This document shows, one piece after another, positions 9,814-18,997 of a stretch of 54,656 nucleotides of DNA (position 1 is its first letter; every line of letters starts with the position of its first letter). The notes under the pieces were generated by a model, which was not told where the DNA came from, did not search any database, and saw only the letters and a program-made list of their open reading frames with translations. A program made the position numbers and the translations under genes. Source of the DNA: CAYXDR01 sp046498185 (GTDB lineage: Bacteria > Desulfobacterota > DSM-4660 > Desulfatiglandales > Desulfatiglandaceae); the NCBI GenBank assembly GCA_046498185.1, contig JAWOBE010000138.1:1-54656 (forward strand), written 5' to 3'.

Positions 9814-10557
9814 TCAAGATCTGCGGTTCTGCAGGATAACACCGCTTGCGAACAGCATGAAAAATATAACGGACAGGTAATAGACAAGATCCCTCATATC
9901 GATGACTCCCCGTTGCATCGAAGTGAAATGGGGCATGAAACTGAATCCGGATACAATATCAACGAGCCATCGCGGGGCCCAGCCGGAAAGATATCCTGTC
10001 ACCGGCTCCCACCCTGCAAGCACCAGGAAAAGACATACCACAACCGACAGGATGAAGCTGACCACCTGATTCCTGGTCATGGAAGATGTCATGCTGCCCA
10101 CGCTCAGATATGCGCCCGCCATGAGAAAGCTCCCCGCATATCCACATATGACGGCTCCCATGTCCGGATCGCCGAGGTAAGCCACGGTGATAACCAGGGG
10201 AAAAGTTAAAACCAGTGCCAATCCGAGGAAAATCCAGGCCGCCACGAATTTTGCAGTGATGGCCTGGCACAATGTGACCGGGAGCGTCAAAATCAGTTCC
10301 ATTGTCCCCGTGCGACGTTCCTCCGCCCAGAGCCTCATCGCCACGGCCGGCACGAGAAAAAGGAAAATCCATGGATGCCATTGGAAAAAGCCTCTGAGGT
10401 CGGCCTGCCCGGCCTCGTAGAAGCGGCTGACTGAAAATGTGAAAAATCCGTTCAGCATCAGGAATATTATAATGAATACATAAGCGACCGGGGAACCGAA
10501 ATAGCCGGCCAACTCCCTCTTTATGATCGCAGTGGTGACTGTCTTGAATCCAGCCAT
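9814..10557 (-). CDS. ABC-2 type permease, GldF/NosY-like
   Basis: This integral membrane subunit has 247 residues and about six hydrophobic helices. The N-terminal pattern IIKRELAGYFGSPVAYVFI and the block RLWAEERRTGTMELILTLPVT are typical of GldF-like ABC-2 permeases. The gene lies 26 bp downstream of the ATP-binding gene and 21 bp upstream of the GldG-like gene, which is the expected order for this transporter. The substrate is unknown. Confidence 0.9.
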   Translation of the reverse strand: MAGFKTVTTAIIKRELAGYFGSPVAYVFIIIFLMLNGFFTFSVSRFYEAGQADLRGFFQWHPWIFLFLVPAVAMRLWAEERRTGTMELILTLPVTLCQAITAKFVAAWIFLGLALVLTFPLVITVAYLGDPDMGAVICGYAGSFLMAGAYLSVGSMTSSMTRNQVVSFILSVVVCLFLVLAGWEPVTGYLSGWAPRWLVDIVSGFSFMPHFTSMQRGVIDMRDLVYYLSVIFFMLFASGVILQNRRS

Positions 10558-10583
10558 TATATCTCCTATCAGGGTAAGGCGGA

Positions 10584-11519
10584 TCAGTTCGAGGTGACCA
10601 TTCGGAAAACCTCTTCAAGGCGGCCTTCTTCAGTCGTGACGGATTCCGGCCGCACTCCTTTCGAATGTAAAAATTCGAGGACCAGGTCCGCCGGCGGTTT
10701 AAGCTTGTCTACAGGTAAAATTCTCAGTATGCATGCATTGCCCTCGTCCTCGATCAACTCGGTCCCGGCGACGCCCTCTATTGTTTCCAATCCCTCCCTG
10801 AGGGAGTCCGCCGCTTCGATGGGAACAACGATTCGCACCGCACCGTGACCCGGGGATAAAGCCTTGAGATTCTCGGGTGTGTCATCCGCAACGATCATGC
10901 CCTGTGCTATTATCACCGCCCTTGTGCATACGGCGTCGACCTCCTCGAGATTATGCGTTGAAAGCAGCACCGCTTTATCTTCGGCCATCTGGGTGATCAT
11001 CGACCTTACTTCATGCTTCTGATTCGGATCCAGTCCGTCCGTCGGTTCGTCCATGATGAGGTAGTCGGGGTCATGGAGTATGCTTTGGGCAAAACAGACG
11101 CGTTGTTTGAATCCCTTTGATAAAGTGGCTGTCATCTGGTGGCGGACATCATTCAAGACGCATTTTTCGATGGTTTTTTCCAGGATTTCGGATTTGAGCG
11201 TTCCTGAAAAACCCCTTATCGAAGCAATGAAATCAAGGAATGAATAAACGTCCATGTCCGGGTAGACCGGAGCATTCTCGGGGAGATAACCGATCATTTT
11301 CCTGGCCTGAAGACTGTGCGTTGTTATGTCGTAGCCTCCGATGACGGCGGTGCCGGAAGTGGGAGGCAGGTATCCGGTGATCATTCTCATTGTCGTTGAT
11401 TTCCCCGCGGCGTTGGGACCGAGGAACCCCAGGACTTCACCGCGTTCGACGCTGAAGGAGACATCTTTCACCGCTGTCTTGTGGCCAAACCTTTTGTGCA
11501 GCCGCCGGGCTTCTATCAT
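10584..11519 (-). CDS. ABC transporter ATP-binding protein, GldA-like
   Basis: This 311-residue ATPase energises the permease encoded next to it. Walker A is GPNAAGKST, the signature is LSKGFKQRV, Walker B is YLIMDEPTDGLDP, and the switch histidine is in LLSTHNLEEV. The C-terminal extension of about 90 residues is normal for ABC-2 type exporters. I chose the ATG at 11519 with AAGGAAC upstream; the frame stays open to 11612 without conserved residues. It is the first gene of a four-gene operon behind a consensus promoter and a leader of about 190 nt. Confidence 0.93.
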   Translation of the reverse strand: MIEARRLHKRFGHKTAVKDVSFSVERGEVLGFLGPNAAGKSTTMRMITGYLPPTSGTAVIGGYDITTHSLQARKMIGYLPENAPVYPDMDVYSFLDFIASIRGFSGTLKSEILEKTIEKCVLNDVRHQMTATLSKGFKQRVCFAQSILHDPDYLIMDEPTDGLDPNQKHEVRSMITQMAEDKAVLLSTHNLEEVDAVCTRAVIIAQGMIVADDTPENLKALSPGHGAVRIVVPIEAADSLREGLETIEGVAGTELIEDEGNACILRILPVDKLKPPADLVLEFLHSKGVRPESVTTEEGRLEEVFRMVTSN

Positions 11520-11719
11520 ATATTCAGTTCCTTCCACAACTTTCCAGATGTTTACCCGCCGTCGGGCGGGGCGGGGGAAACGTCGAATTGCATCCTGGTC
11601 GAGAATTCGCACTACTCAAGACGGATTCCTGCAACCGTATGCAGTGAAAGACCGAGCAGGCCGTTCATTCCGTGTGAATATCCGGTAACTTATTGAATTT
11701 GATCATCTAAAATGGAGGG

Positions 11720-11747
11720 ATTATAACGATTGATGCAATTTTGTCAA
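11720..11747 (-). promoter_or_regulatory. Consensus sigma70 promoter of the Gld-type ABC operon
   Basis: The minus strand reads TTGACA, 16 bp, TATAAT, so both boxes match consensus perfectly. It points at the GldA-like gene, whose ATG is about 200 nt downstream. This is the strongest promoter match in the window by eye and suggests high constitutive expression unless the long leader is regulated. Confidence 0.75.
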
Positions 11748-11754
11748 CTCTCTT

Positions 11755-12555
11755 TTATTCTTGTTCCAGAAATCTTCCGGGAACGACGCTTACCCGCGGA
11801 ACTCCTCCGAGAGGGCTTTCGTCCACCAGTAGTATGCATCCGTAAGTTTTCTCAAGGATTTTGAAGGTAAGGACATCGGCCGGAGGCCCCTCGGCCACGA
11901 TGCGGCCCTCCTTGAGCAGGAGCAGGTGATCCCCGTAAAGGGCGGCGAGATTGAGGTCGTGGGAGACCATTACCACTGTTACACCATGTTTCCGTCGCAA
12001 TTCCTCCATTATATCCATTACCCTGACCTGGTGGGCCGGATCTAGCGAGGCGGTCGGTTCGTCGAGCAGTATGATCTTGGGATTTTGGCAAATTGCCCTT
12101 GCTATAAAAACCCGCTGCTGTTCACCGCTGCTCAATTGGTTGACCCGACGGTCCGCCAGGTTTTCAACGCCGGTGAAAGTCATGGCGTTTCGCGCCGCTT
12201 CGATGTCATCTCGTCCTTCTATGCCCAGCAGGCCAAGGTGCGGTGCCCTGCCCATCAGCACGACCTCCGTGACCGTGAAAGGAAAATCCACCGGCATTCT
12301 TTGAGGGACGAAGGCGATCTGCCTGGCAAGTTCCCTTTTTGCGAACGAATCCACGGGGCGGCCGAATACCTTTACAACGCCGCCTTTGGGATGTTCTATA
12401 TCGTCAAGCACCTTCATGAGGGTTGTTTTTCCGGATCCATTCGGGCCGATAATTATGAAAAAACTTTCCGCCGCGATCGAAAAACTGACGTCCTCGAGCA
12501 CATTTTCAGTCCCGTAATCATGGTAGAGTGAATGAGCGGTCAGGGCGGTTTTCAT
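11755..12555 (-). CDS. btuD: Cobalamin/siderophore ABC importer ATP-binding protein, BtuD/FecE-like
   Basis: The protein has 266 residues. Walker A is GPNGSGKTT, the signature is LSSGEQQRV, Walker B is IILLDEPTASLDP and the switch region is VMVSHDLNLA. Its ATG overlaps the stop of the permease gene by 4 bp (ATGA). It supplies ATP hydrolysis for type II importers of vitamin B12, haem or iron chelates. The cobalamin assignment rests on the BtuF-like binding protein of the same operon, so iron-siderophore transport remains possible. Confidence 0.9.
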   Translation of the reverse strand: MKTALTAHSLYHDYGTENVLEDVSFSIAAESFFIIIGPNGSGKTTLMKVLDDIEHPKGGVVKVFGRPVDSFAKRELARQIAFVPQRMPVDFPFTVTEVVLMGRAPHLGLLGIEGRDDIEAARNAMTFTGVENLADRRVNQLSSGEQQRVFIARAICQNPKIILLDEPTASLDPAHQVRVMDIMEELRRKHGVTVVMVSHDLNLAALYGDHLLLLKEGRIVAEGPPADVLTFKILEKTYGCILLVDESPLGGVPRVSVVPGRFLEQE

Positions 12556-13556
12556 TTGTTGGATCTCCGCAGCAGTAGAATGAACAACGGGGCGCCAACA
12601 AGCGCGGTAATAACTCCAACCGGCAATTCACCTTGATCCGGCAGCACGCGGGCCAGCAGGTCGCACAGAACCATGTAAGCCCCCCCACCGAGCACACAGG
12701 CAGGTACCAGCACCCTATTGTCGGGACCGGCGGAAAGCCGAAGCATGTGGGGTATCACGAGGCCCACGAATCCAATCAAACCACTCTGGCATACGGTGGC
12801 GCTCACCATCAAAGACGTGGCGCCGAGCAACATGAAAGTGACCGCCCGGACAGGAACACCCGCGCTTTTCGCGGTTTCTTCCCCCATCAGAAGCAGGTTC
12901 ATTTTGTTGGACAATACCCAGAGCAAAAGGAAGCACGGAAGCGCAATCGCCGCCAGCAGCAAGGTCTGGTTGCGTTCGGCCAGCGACAAATCCCCCATCA
13001 ACCAGAACATTATCGTGTGAAGGCGGGCATCCTGGACTAATGACACGAAAAAAAGAATCACCGCACCGCAGAAGGCGTTTACCATGACACCTGACAGCAG
13101 AAGGGATTCCTTGTTGATGATCCGGCGCCCGCTTGATATCGCGATGATGACAAGCAATGTAGCCGTGCTGCCGGCGAAAGCAGTAAGGCTTACACCGGGA
13201 AACCTGCTCAATCCCAGCAGTATCCCGGCGATGGCTCCTACCGCTCCGCCTCCGGACACCCCCAGGATATAGGGCTCTGCGAGAGGGTTTCTCAGCAGCA
13301 CCTGAAAAACCAGGCCGCCCAGTGAAAGGGTTGCGCCGGCAAGCGCCGCAATCAACACCCTGGGCAGCCTTATTTCGACAATGATGGTTTTGAGCATCGG
13401 ATCGATCGAGCCGGTTTTCAGCCACGAATCTGCGATCTGCAAGGGCCCGCCCGCGGCTCCTGTCAGCACGCCAAGCACAATAACCATCAAGAGTAAAAGC
13501 CCCGGCACCGCCGTCCAGAGGGCGATTCGCGCCTTCACCGATTGGTTGCCGATCAT
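12552..13556 (-). CDS. btuC: FecCD/BtuC-family ABC permease
   Basis: This membrane permease has 334 residues and roughly ten hydrophobic helices. The family block RLPRVLIAALAGATLSLGG lies in the first quarter, GVSGGGAVGAI in the middle, and GLIGFVGLVIPHMLR, which contacts the ATPase, in the last third. Both ends overlap their neighbours by 4 bp (ATGA), giving tight coupling in the order binding protein, permease, ATPase. It carries B12 or a metal chelate across the inner membrane. Confidence 0.92.
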   Translation of the reverse strand: MIGNQSVKARIALWTAVPGLLLLMVIVLGVLTGAAGGPLQIADSWLKTGSIDPMLKTIIVEIRLPRVLIAALAGATLSLGGLVFQVLLRNPLAEPYILGVSGGGAVGAIAGILLGLSRFPGVSLTAFAGSTATLLVIIAISSGRRIINKESLLLSGVMVNAFCGAVILFFVSLVQDARLHTIMFWLMGDLSLAERNQTLLLAAIALPCFLLLWVLSNKMNLLLMGEETAKSAGVPVRAVTFMLLGATSLMVSATVCQSGLIGFVGLVIPHMLRLSAGPDNRVLVPACVLGGGAYMVLCDLLARVLPDQGELPVGVITALVGAPLFILLLRRSNK

Positions 13557-14482
13557 TGCAATGCCTTGAATCGTTCAGGATGAATCAATTCCGCGAGGAT
13601 TTCCAGCCCGTCCAGGAGCCTGAGAGTGCCACGGTGGAAAAGGTTCGGGTCAACCAAAAATATCCGTTCGTCCCTGGCGGCGGGCATGGAATCCCAGCGT
13701 CGCCATCGTTCCAAAGCGCGGCGGCTTTCAGATTCACCGCTCATTGAAGTGACAATCAGGATATCCGGGCACAACGCAATTACCTCCTCGCGGCTGAATT
13801 TAGGGTATCTGGCCGGACCGGCGGCCAGGTTCCGGCCCCCGGCGCGGGTAATCAAATCGTCGATCAGCGTCCCGGAACCCGCACTGACAATAGGGGCGCC
13901 TCCGATCTGGAAAAAGACGCCGGGCTTGCGGCTGACGCCCGACAGAGCTTCGTTGACAGCCGAAACCCTTTTGCCCGCATCTTTCAGCAACCGTTCGGCC
14001 TCGTGCCCGGCCCCGATCAATTCGCCAAGTTCCTCAACCGTGCGAAGCACTTCGTCAAGGTTCTTGGGGTCCATTGCGTATACCGGAATACCGAGGGATT
14101 CCAACCTCAAAACGGTTTCCTTCGGGTTGCCGTCTTTTACTGCGAGGCATAGATCCGGACGAAGGGCGGCGATTCGCTCCAGATCGAGGTGCACATAGGA
14201 ACCCACGCTGGGAAGATTTCCGGCCTCCGGCGGATAATCACAATGTCTTGTAACCCCTACAATATTTTTCCCACGGCCGAGTGCGAAAATCAATTCAGTG
14301 ATGTTCGGTGCCAGGGAAACTATTCGCTCCGGTTTTTGGGAGACGGGACTTTTTGGAAGAGGGCGTTCAAGGGTGGAGCCTGGAGCGGTGTCCGCCGGCA
14401 TCAAAAAAACAAGAGTAACTAGGCAATAAAACAATCTTTTCCCGATTAATCCCCACAACGAATCCACCCCTGTATGTTTCAA
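13553..14482 (-). CDS. btuF: BtuF-like periplasmic substrate-binding protein
   Basis: The precursor has 309 residues with an N-terminal hydrophobic segment (LFYCLVTLVFLMPADTAPG) consistent with export. The motif RIVSLAPNITELIFALG and the block VTRHCDYPPEA are typical of BtuF-type cobalamin-binding proteins. The second lobe contains GGAPIVSAGSGTLIDDLI. It delivers ligand to the permease encoded downstream. Its ATG overlaps the stop of the M23 peptidase gene by 4 bp. The cobalamin specificity is a family-level inference. Confidence 0.88.
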   Translation of the reverse strand: MKHTGVDSLWGLIGKRLFYCLVTLVFLMPADTAPGSTLERPLPKSPVSQKPERIVSLAPNITELIFALGRGKNIVGVTRHCDYPPEAGNLPSVGSYVHLDLERIAALRPDLCLAVKDGNPKETVLRLESLGIPVYAMDPKNLDEVLRTVEELGELIGAGHEAERLLKDAGKRVSAVNEALSGVSRKPGVFFQIGGAPIVSAGSGTLIDDLITRAGGRNLAAGPARYPKFSREEVIALCPDILIVTSMSGESESRRALERWRRWDSMPAARDERIFLVDPNLFHRGTLRLLDGLEILAELIHPERFKALQ

Positions 14483-15855
14483 CTGCGGCCGGTTTGCATC
14501 AGTGACAACTTTCTATGGATGTTATCTCTTATCCAGTGTTTATCCCAGAACTCGATCGGATTTACGAACACGCCGTTAATCATCAGCGAAAAATGAAGAT
14601 GATCTCCTCCGGCAAGGCCTGTTTGTCCGCTGATTCCAATGATTTCCCCGCTTTCTACATGTCGGCCCACCTCGGTGTCTATGCTGCTCAGGTGCGCGTA
14701 AAGCGAAGAAATCCCCTGGCCGTGATCCAAAATCACCGTGAACCCATAAATTCCCAGCCTGTCGGCGAACACCACCCTACCACTGTTTGCAGCCTGGATT
14801 TCGGCGTTGGCAACGGAGGCCAGGTCAACGCCTTTATGGATTTGCCGGTCGATTTCTTTGCCTTGGTAGGTATAAACCCTCTCGTCCCCGAAACCTGCCA
14901 TCGTCGCCGCATTTTTCATGCGGATAAACGTCCCGTCCCAGAGCTTCTCCGTGGATGATTTCGCACCAACGCTGCGGCAGGTTTCGTTGTTCTGGACTCT
15001 TACTTCCCGGTTTATCTTCAGAAATTTATCAATCGGGCGATTGGAGCCGGAAAAATCCAGGTGCGCGAAATCAGGCAGGATAGATTCAATGAACTTCTCC
15101 GACACCGTGATCGTTTTTACAGGAAATTTTTTCCACCGGATCGAATGGTTGAAAGAACTCCTGGCGGAATTTCCGGCCCGATCAACGGCATGAAGATATA
15201 CATCGACCTTGTGGTCCGCCCCGCATGGAATTGCAAAATAGCATAACATAGAGCCGGGCTCGTATTCTTCTCCGGCCGGGTAGCCGGGGAAAAATAAATC
15301 TCCGACATAAACTCCGCTCTTCACGCAATCAGATGATTGCCGATAAACCACCAATCCGGTGCCGCCTTCGTTTATGTAATGAAGCCGGCTGGCGGCCCTG
15401 ATCGACGGGGGAGTGGTGTCTACGACCGTTTCGTGGACAAGGACGGCGGTGTTGCCGTCACCGCCGTTGCGCCTTGAATAATCCGATACTTCTACGTTAA
15501 GCTTTATCGGACCTTCGCCAAGGTGCATCAAGGCCGGGTTTATTTTGAAGGAAACATCGGCTTCACGGGTGCCGTGCCTGTTGGCCAGGCCTTCGAATGG
15601 AAACTCCCGCTCAATGACTTTGAATGTCCGTTTTTCCTGCGCTGCGGTCACACGTACCCGTTTAAGACCTCGCTTGGCGTCCGCCACATCCAGACTGAAT
15701 TCCGTCTCACCGGTGATATAGCCGGGAAGCGGTGTCAGTGTGACTTCCGGCTTTTCACCTTCAAACACATGCATCAGGAACCATCCCAGGAAAACCGCAA
15801 TTGCCGCTACCAAGACCACCATGGCGACGGTTCCGATATTTCTTCCCTTTTTCAT
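14479..15855 (-). CDS. M23 family metallopeptidase with N-terminal membrane anchor
   Basis: The protein has 458 residues, with one N-terminal membrane helix (MVVLVAAIAVFLGWFLMHVF), a long periplasmic region with Ig-like character, and a C-terminal LytM/M23 domain. The zinc site is visible as HKGVDL and GDHLHFSL, with LYAHLSS between them, so the enzyme should be active on peptidoglycan cross-bridges. I chose the ATG at 15855; AAGGCAGG lies just upstream, and a GTG one codon earlier is possible. It is the first gene of a unit whose next three genes are BtuFCD-like, all joined by ATGA overlaps. That combination is odd for a wall hydrolase. Confidence 0.9.
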   Translation of the reverse strand: MKKGRNIGTVAMVVLVAAIAVFLGWFLMHVFEGEKPEVTLTPLPGYITGETEFSLDVADAKRGLKRVRVTAAQEKRTFKVIEREFPFEGLANRHGTREADVSFKINPALMHLGEGPIKLNVEVSDYSRRNGGDGNTAVLVHETVVDTTPPSIRAASRLHYINEGGTGLVVYRQSSDCVKSGVYVGDLFFPGYPAGEEYEPGSMLCYFAIPCGADHKVDVYLHAVDRAGNSARSSFNHSIRWKKFPVKTITVSEKFIESILPDFAHLDFSGSNRPIDKFLKINREVRVQNNETCRSVGAKSSTEKLWDGTFIRMKNAATMAGFGDERVYTYQGKEIDRQIHKGVDLASVANAEIQAANSGRVVFADRLGIYGFTVILDHGQGISSLYAHLSSIDTEVGRHVESGEIIGISGQTGLAGGDHLHFSLMINGVFVNPIEFWDKHWIRDNIHRKLSLMQTGRS

Positions 15856-15988
15856 CACTAACCTGCCTTCTTCCAGGATTTGAAGCGGTCCCGATATTAT
15901 GCACGATGGACCGTTCTTTTTCCGCACGAACACTATCAAGTAATGTATTCAAACGCAAACCTTTTCCCTCCCTGGTGGCCAGGGCTCT

Positions 15989-17353
15989 CTATCGCCAGCC
16001 TGCGGCGAGCATGCGCACCCGTTCGATTATTTCCGCCGGATCAAGGCGGGTGAACCGGCGGTTTCTTAAAACCGGGACGCCGTCAATGAAAACATCTCTG
16101 ACATCGGAGCCCCTGGCCGCATAAACGAGTGCGGAATAGGGGTCGTAGAGCGGACAAAGATGGGGCGCATCCGTGTCGATAACCATGAGATCCGCACGTT
16201 TCCCGACTTCCAATGTTCCGATTGACTTTTCAAGGCCGAGGGCTTCCGCTCCCCAGGAAGTCGCCATCTTCATCACCGTGCGGGCGTCTAGGCTGGTTGG
16301 ATCCTTTTCGGTTACCTTGCTTAGTTTCGCGGCTTTATCCATCTCCCGGAACATGTCGAGGTCGTTGTTGGACGCGCAGCCATCGGTTCCAAGCGACACA
16401 TGCATGCCGGTCTGGATGTATCTTTGGACCGGTGCGACACCGGAGCATAATTTCATGTTACTTTCAGGGGTATGAACGACCTTGACGCCGTTTTCTTTGA
16501 GCCGTTGAGTTTCTTCTTCATCGACGTGTACAGCGTGTGCCGCGATCAAGTCGGGGCCTAAAAAGCCTATTGATTCAAGGTATTCGACCGGTTTCATTCG
16601 GTGGACGGTTTCAATCTCCTCCCTTTCGGAAATCGTTTCAGACAGGTGGATCTGGATCGGGATGCGATGACGGCGGGAGATTTCGGCGGCGCTTTTAAGA
16701 GTTTCCGCGGAGCAGGTGATCGGGCTGTGACAGAACAGTCCTCGGGTTACGAGGTTCGCCTGTTTATCCTGCTTTTCGATGAAAGAGACCGCGACATCGA
16801 TGTTTTCCTCCGGGTTTTTTATACCGGGTGCGGGGAAATCTATGACCCCCTGGGCGATCAGCCCCCTCATTCCGCTGTCCGAAACCGCTTTGACTGTTGA
16901 ATCCGGGAAAAAATATCCGTCTGCGAAACAGGTGGTGCCCGAGGAAATCATTTCCAGGCAGCCGAGCAAGGCACCCCAGTACACTGTTTCGGGTGACAGG
17001 AAAGCGGCTTCGGCAGGAAATATTTTTTCAAAAAGCCATTTGCGCAGCGGAAGATCGTCGGAAAAACCACGGAACAACGTCATGGCAAGGTGGTTGTGCA
17101 AATTTACCAGGCCCGGCGCCACTATACAATCGGCGGCATCGATAATTTCGGCGTCGGCGGGTTCAGGGATATCGGGTGGCTTGCCTATTGCGCTGATCGC
17201 GCCTCCGGAAATATGGATATTCGTGTTTTCGAGAGGCTTAAGATCGCCTGTCATCGTGAGAACCATTCCGCCGCGTATCATCACCGGGCGTTCCAGAACC
17301 TGTTCCGTTTCTATCAGCCCTCTGCCTTTCTTATCCATCGCTTCTTTCTCCAT
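15989..17353 (-). CDS. mtaD: MtaD: S-adenosylhomocysteine/5-methylthioadenosine deaminase-type amidohydrolase
   Basis: This is a cytoplasmic metal-dependent deaminase of 454 residues. The metal and substrate residues are visible in order: LHNHLAMT, QIHLSET, AAHAVHVDEEE and LGTDGCASNNDLDMF. This order and length match the MtaD/SsnA group that deaminates MTA or SAH to the inosine analogue. The ATG has AGGTGG directly upstream. The ribosome site touches the end of a palindromic repeat that fills the upstream region. A guanine or chlorohydrolase relative is the main alternative. Confidence 0.9.
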   Translation of the reverse strand: MEKEAMDKKGRGLIETEQVLERPVMIRGGMVLTMTGDLKPLENTNIHISGGAISAIGKPPDIPEPADAEIIDAADCIVAPGLVNLHNHLAMTLFRGFSDDLPLRKWLFEKIFPAEAAFLSPETVYWGALLGCLEMISSGTTCFADGYFFPDSTVKAVSDSGMRGLIAQGVIDFPAPGIKNPEENIDVAVSFIEKQDKQANLVTRGLFCHSPITCSAETLKSAAEISRRHRIPIQIHLSETISEREEIETVHRMKPVEYLESIGFLGPDLIAAHAVHVDEEETQRLKENGVKVVHTPESNMKLCSGVAPVQRYIQTGMHVSLGTDGCASNNDLDMFREMDKAAKLSKVTEKDPTSLDARTVMKMATSWGAEALGLEKSIGTLEVGKRADLMVIDTDAPHLCPLYDPYSALVYAARGSDVRDVFIDGVPVLRNRRFTRLDPAEIIERVRMLAAGWR

Positions 17354-17360
17354 TCCACCT

Positions 17361-17512
17361 TTGATGGCCTCGTCAAAAAGCCATCTCCGCCTTATCGGCG
17401 TCGGGGTCGGGATCGGTATCGGGGTCGAAAAGGTCGCCGGTCAATTTCCGATACCGATGCCGACACCGACCCCGAGGGGCAGGGTTGTTTTGACTTTTTA
17501 CGAGGCCATCAA
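17361..17512. repeat. Palindromic element copy A (about 152 bp, terminal inverted repeats)
   Basis: The ends are perfect 13-bp inverted repeats: TTGATGGCCTCGT on the left and its complement on the right. The interior is an imperfect palindrome of CGATACC/CGACCCC-like hexamers that could fold into one long hairpin. The same element occurs in opposite orientation at 40527-40679, and its core at 46545-46638. No clear target-site duplication is seen. It lies between mtaD and the DUF1015 gene and abuts the mtaD ribosome site. A MITE-like or BIME-like element is the best description. Confidence 0.8.
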
Positions 17513-17593
17513 GTTTCAAGCTCCAACATGAGATTTTTGTCCCAAGACGTTATGTTGTCAATGGGGGTGTTGAAAATTCCTGTTGAAAATCCC

Positions 17594-17622
17594 TTGACAG
17601 CGATGACCTTATCCGAAAAAAT
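17594..17622 (+). promoter_or_regulatory. Promoter of the DUF1015-trmN6 unit
   Basis: TTGACA and AAAAAT are separated by 17 bp. The -10 box lies about 50 nt upstream of the DUF1015 start codon. Confidence 0.55.
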
Positions 17623-17671
17623 AAAATATTCATGCAGGCGGCGTAAAAATTTTGCCTGGAAGGAGTCGATG

Positions 17672-18997
17672 ATGGCGGTAGTGAAACCTTTTTGTGGAAT
17701 TACATATAATTTCAACAGATTCAAAGATCTCGGTCCACTGGTGACACCTCCTTACGATGTGATATCCGCTTCCGAGCAGGAGGAATTTTATCTTGCCGAT
17801 CCATACAACGTAATCCGCCTCGAACTGGCCAAGGCAACGCCCGCCGACAGCGGCACCGACAACCGCTATACAAGGGCGGCTGAAACTTTCCGTGAATGGC
17901 TGAGGCAAGGAATTTTGCTCCAGGCGCAGGATCCGTGTTTTTACATAACCGCCCACAGCTACCAGATTGGTGAAAAGCGCCGAACGAGGATGGGAATCAT
18001 TGCGAGGGTTAAAATAGAAGAGGAAGGCAGCGACGTTGTGCTTCCCCATGAACAGACTTTTCCCGCCCATAAAACAGACCGTTTAAAGCTCATGGAAGCC
18101 TGTCGGGCGCAATTCAGCCAGGTTTTTTCTGTATATGAAGATTCCGGGAACGTGTTGTGTGACATTTTTTCAACCTGTGAATCGATGCGTCCCCAGGCAT
18201 CTTTTTCATTCAAGGACGGCTCCGACCATCAGCTGTGGGCCATAACCGACCCCAATACCATGCGGACGATCGAAAACGCCTTCAGGGACAAGTCGTTGTA
18301 TATTGCAGACGGGCACCACAGGTATGAAACAGCTAGAAACTACAGGAACGAAATGCGGGCAAAGGGTGCCACGGCCGGAGAGGGCGCACACGAATATGTG
18401 ATGATGTATCTGTCCGGCATCGATGACCGGGGTTTGACGATTCTCCCGTATCACCGTTTACTTGCAGGGAATCAGCCATTTGACGCCGATGCTTTCGTCG
18501 CCGGGGTATCCGAATACTTCACCGTTGATTCCATCCACATGGATGGTCTGCACGATGCAGGTTCTGTCGAATCAAAGCTGTCCGAAGCCGGTGCAAAGAG
18601 CCCCTCTTTCGTAGTGTGCACCCGAAAGGGGGACTGCCTGTTGCTTCAGCTTAAACCAGGAGCTCTCAAGAATATGTCGGAGGATGTTCATCCGGCTCTG
18701 CGCAAACTGGACGTTCAAGTGCTCTCCGATTTAATCTTTCAGAAAACAATCGGGTTCACGCCGCAGGACATGGAAAACGATGAATTATTCCGTTTCGACA
18801 GTTCCATCGAGAGTTGCCTTGCGAAGGTTCATTCAGGGGATGCCGAAGCGGCGTTTCTGCTTAATCCCACTCCGATTGAAAATGTCAGGGAAGTGGCCGG
18901 GGCGGGGCTCGTCATGCCCAGAAAATCCACTTTTTTCCATCCCAAAGTGTTGACCGGGCTTGTTTTGAACCCACTTGAAGATTATGAACCCAGATAA
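17672..18997 (+). CDS. DUF1015 family protein
   Basis: The protein has 441 residues and full family length. The N-terminal block PLVTPPYDVIS and the central motif IADGHHRYETA are the hallmarks of DUF1015. AAGGAG precedes two adjacent ATGs; the second, at 17672, has the better spacing of 6 nt, while 17669 is possible. The open frame extends upstream through the palindromic element, but that part is not protein-like. The family is conserved in anaerobes and poorly characterised; relatives with a ParB/sulfiredoxin-like fold include serine kinases, so a small-molecule kinase role is only a suggestion. It overlaps the next gene by 14 bp. Confidence 0.9.
   Translation: MAVVKPFCGITYNFNRFKDLGPLVTPPYDVISASEQEEFYLADPYNVIRLELAKATPADSGTDNRYTRAAETFREWLRQGILLQAQDPCFYITAHSYQIGEKRRTRMGIIARVKIEEEGSDVVLPHEQTFPAHKTDRLKLMEACRAQFSQVFSVYEDSGNVLCDIFSTCESMRPQASFSFKDGSDHQLWAITDPNTMRTIENAFRDKSLYIADGHHRYETARNYRNEMRAKGATAGEGAHEYVMMYLSGIDDRGLTILPYHRLLAGNQPFDADAFVAGVSEYFTVDSIHMDGLHDAGSVESKLSEAGAKSPSFVVCTRKGDCLLLQLKPGALKNMSEDVHPALRKLDVQVLSDLIFQKTIGFTPQDMENDELFRFDSSIESCLAKVHSGDAEAAFLLNPTPIENVREVAGAGLVMPRKSTFFHPKVLTGLVLNPLEDYEPR

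Noticed and set aside
15856..15988. Cobalamin riboswitch upstream of the M23-btu operon
   Set aside because: The gap is too short and no B12-box-like sequence was recognised.
15966..15990. CCCTGG-CCA-CCAGGG hairpin after mtaD as a terminator
   Set aside because: No T-tract follows on the minus strand; a chance hairpin is as likely.
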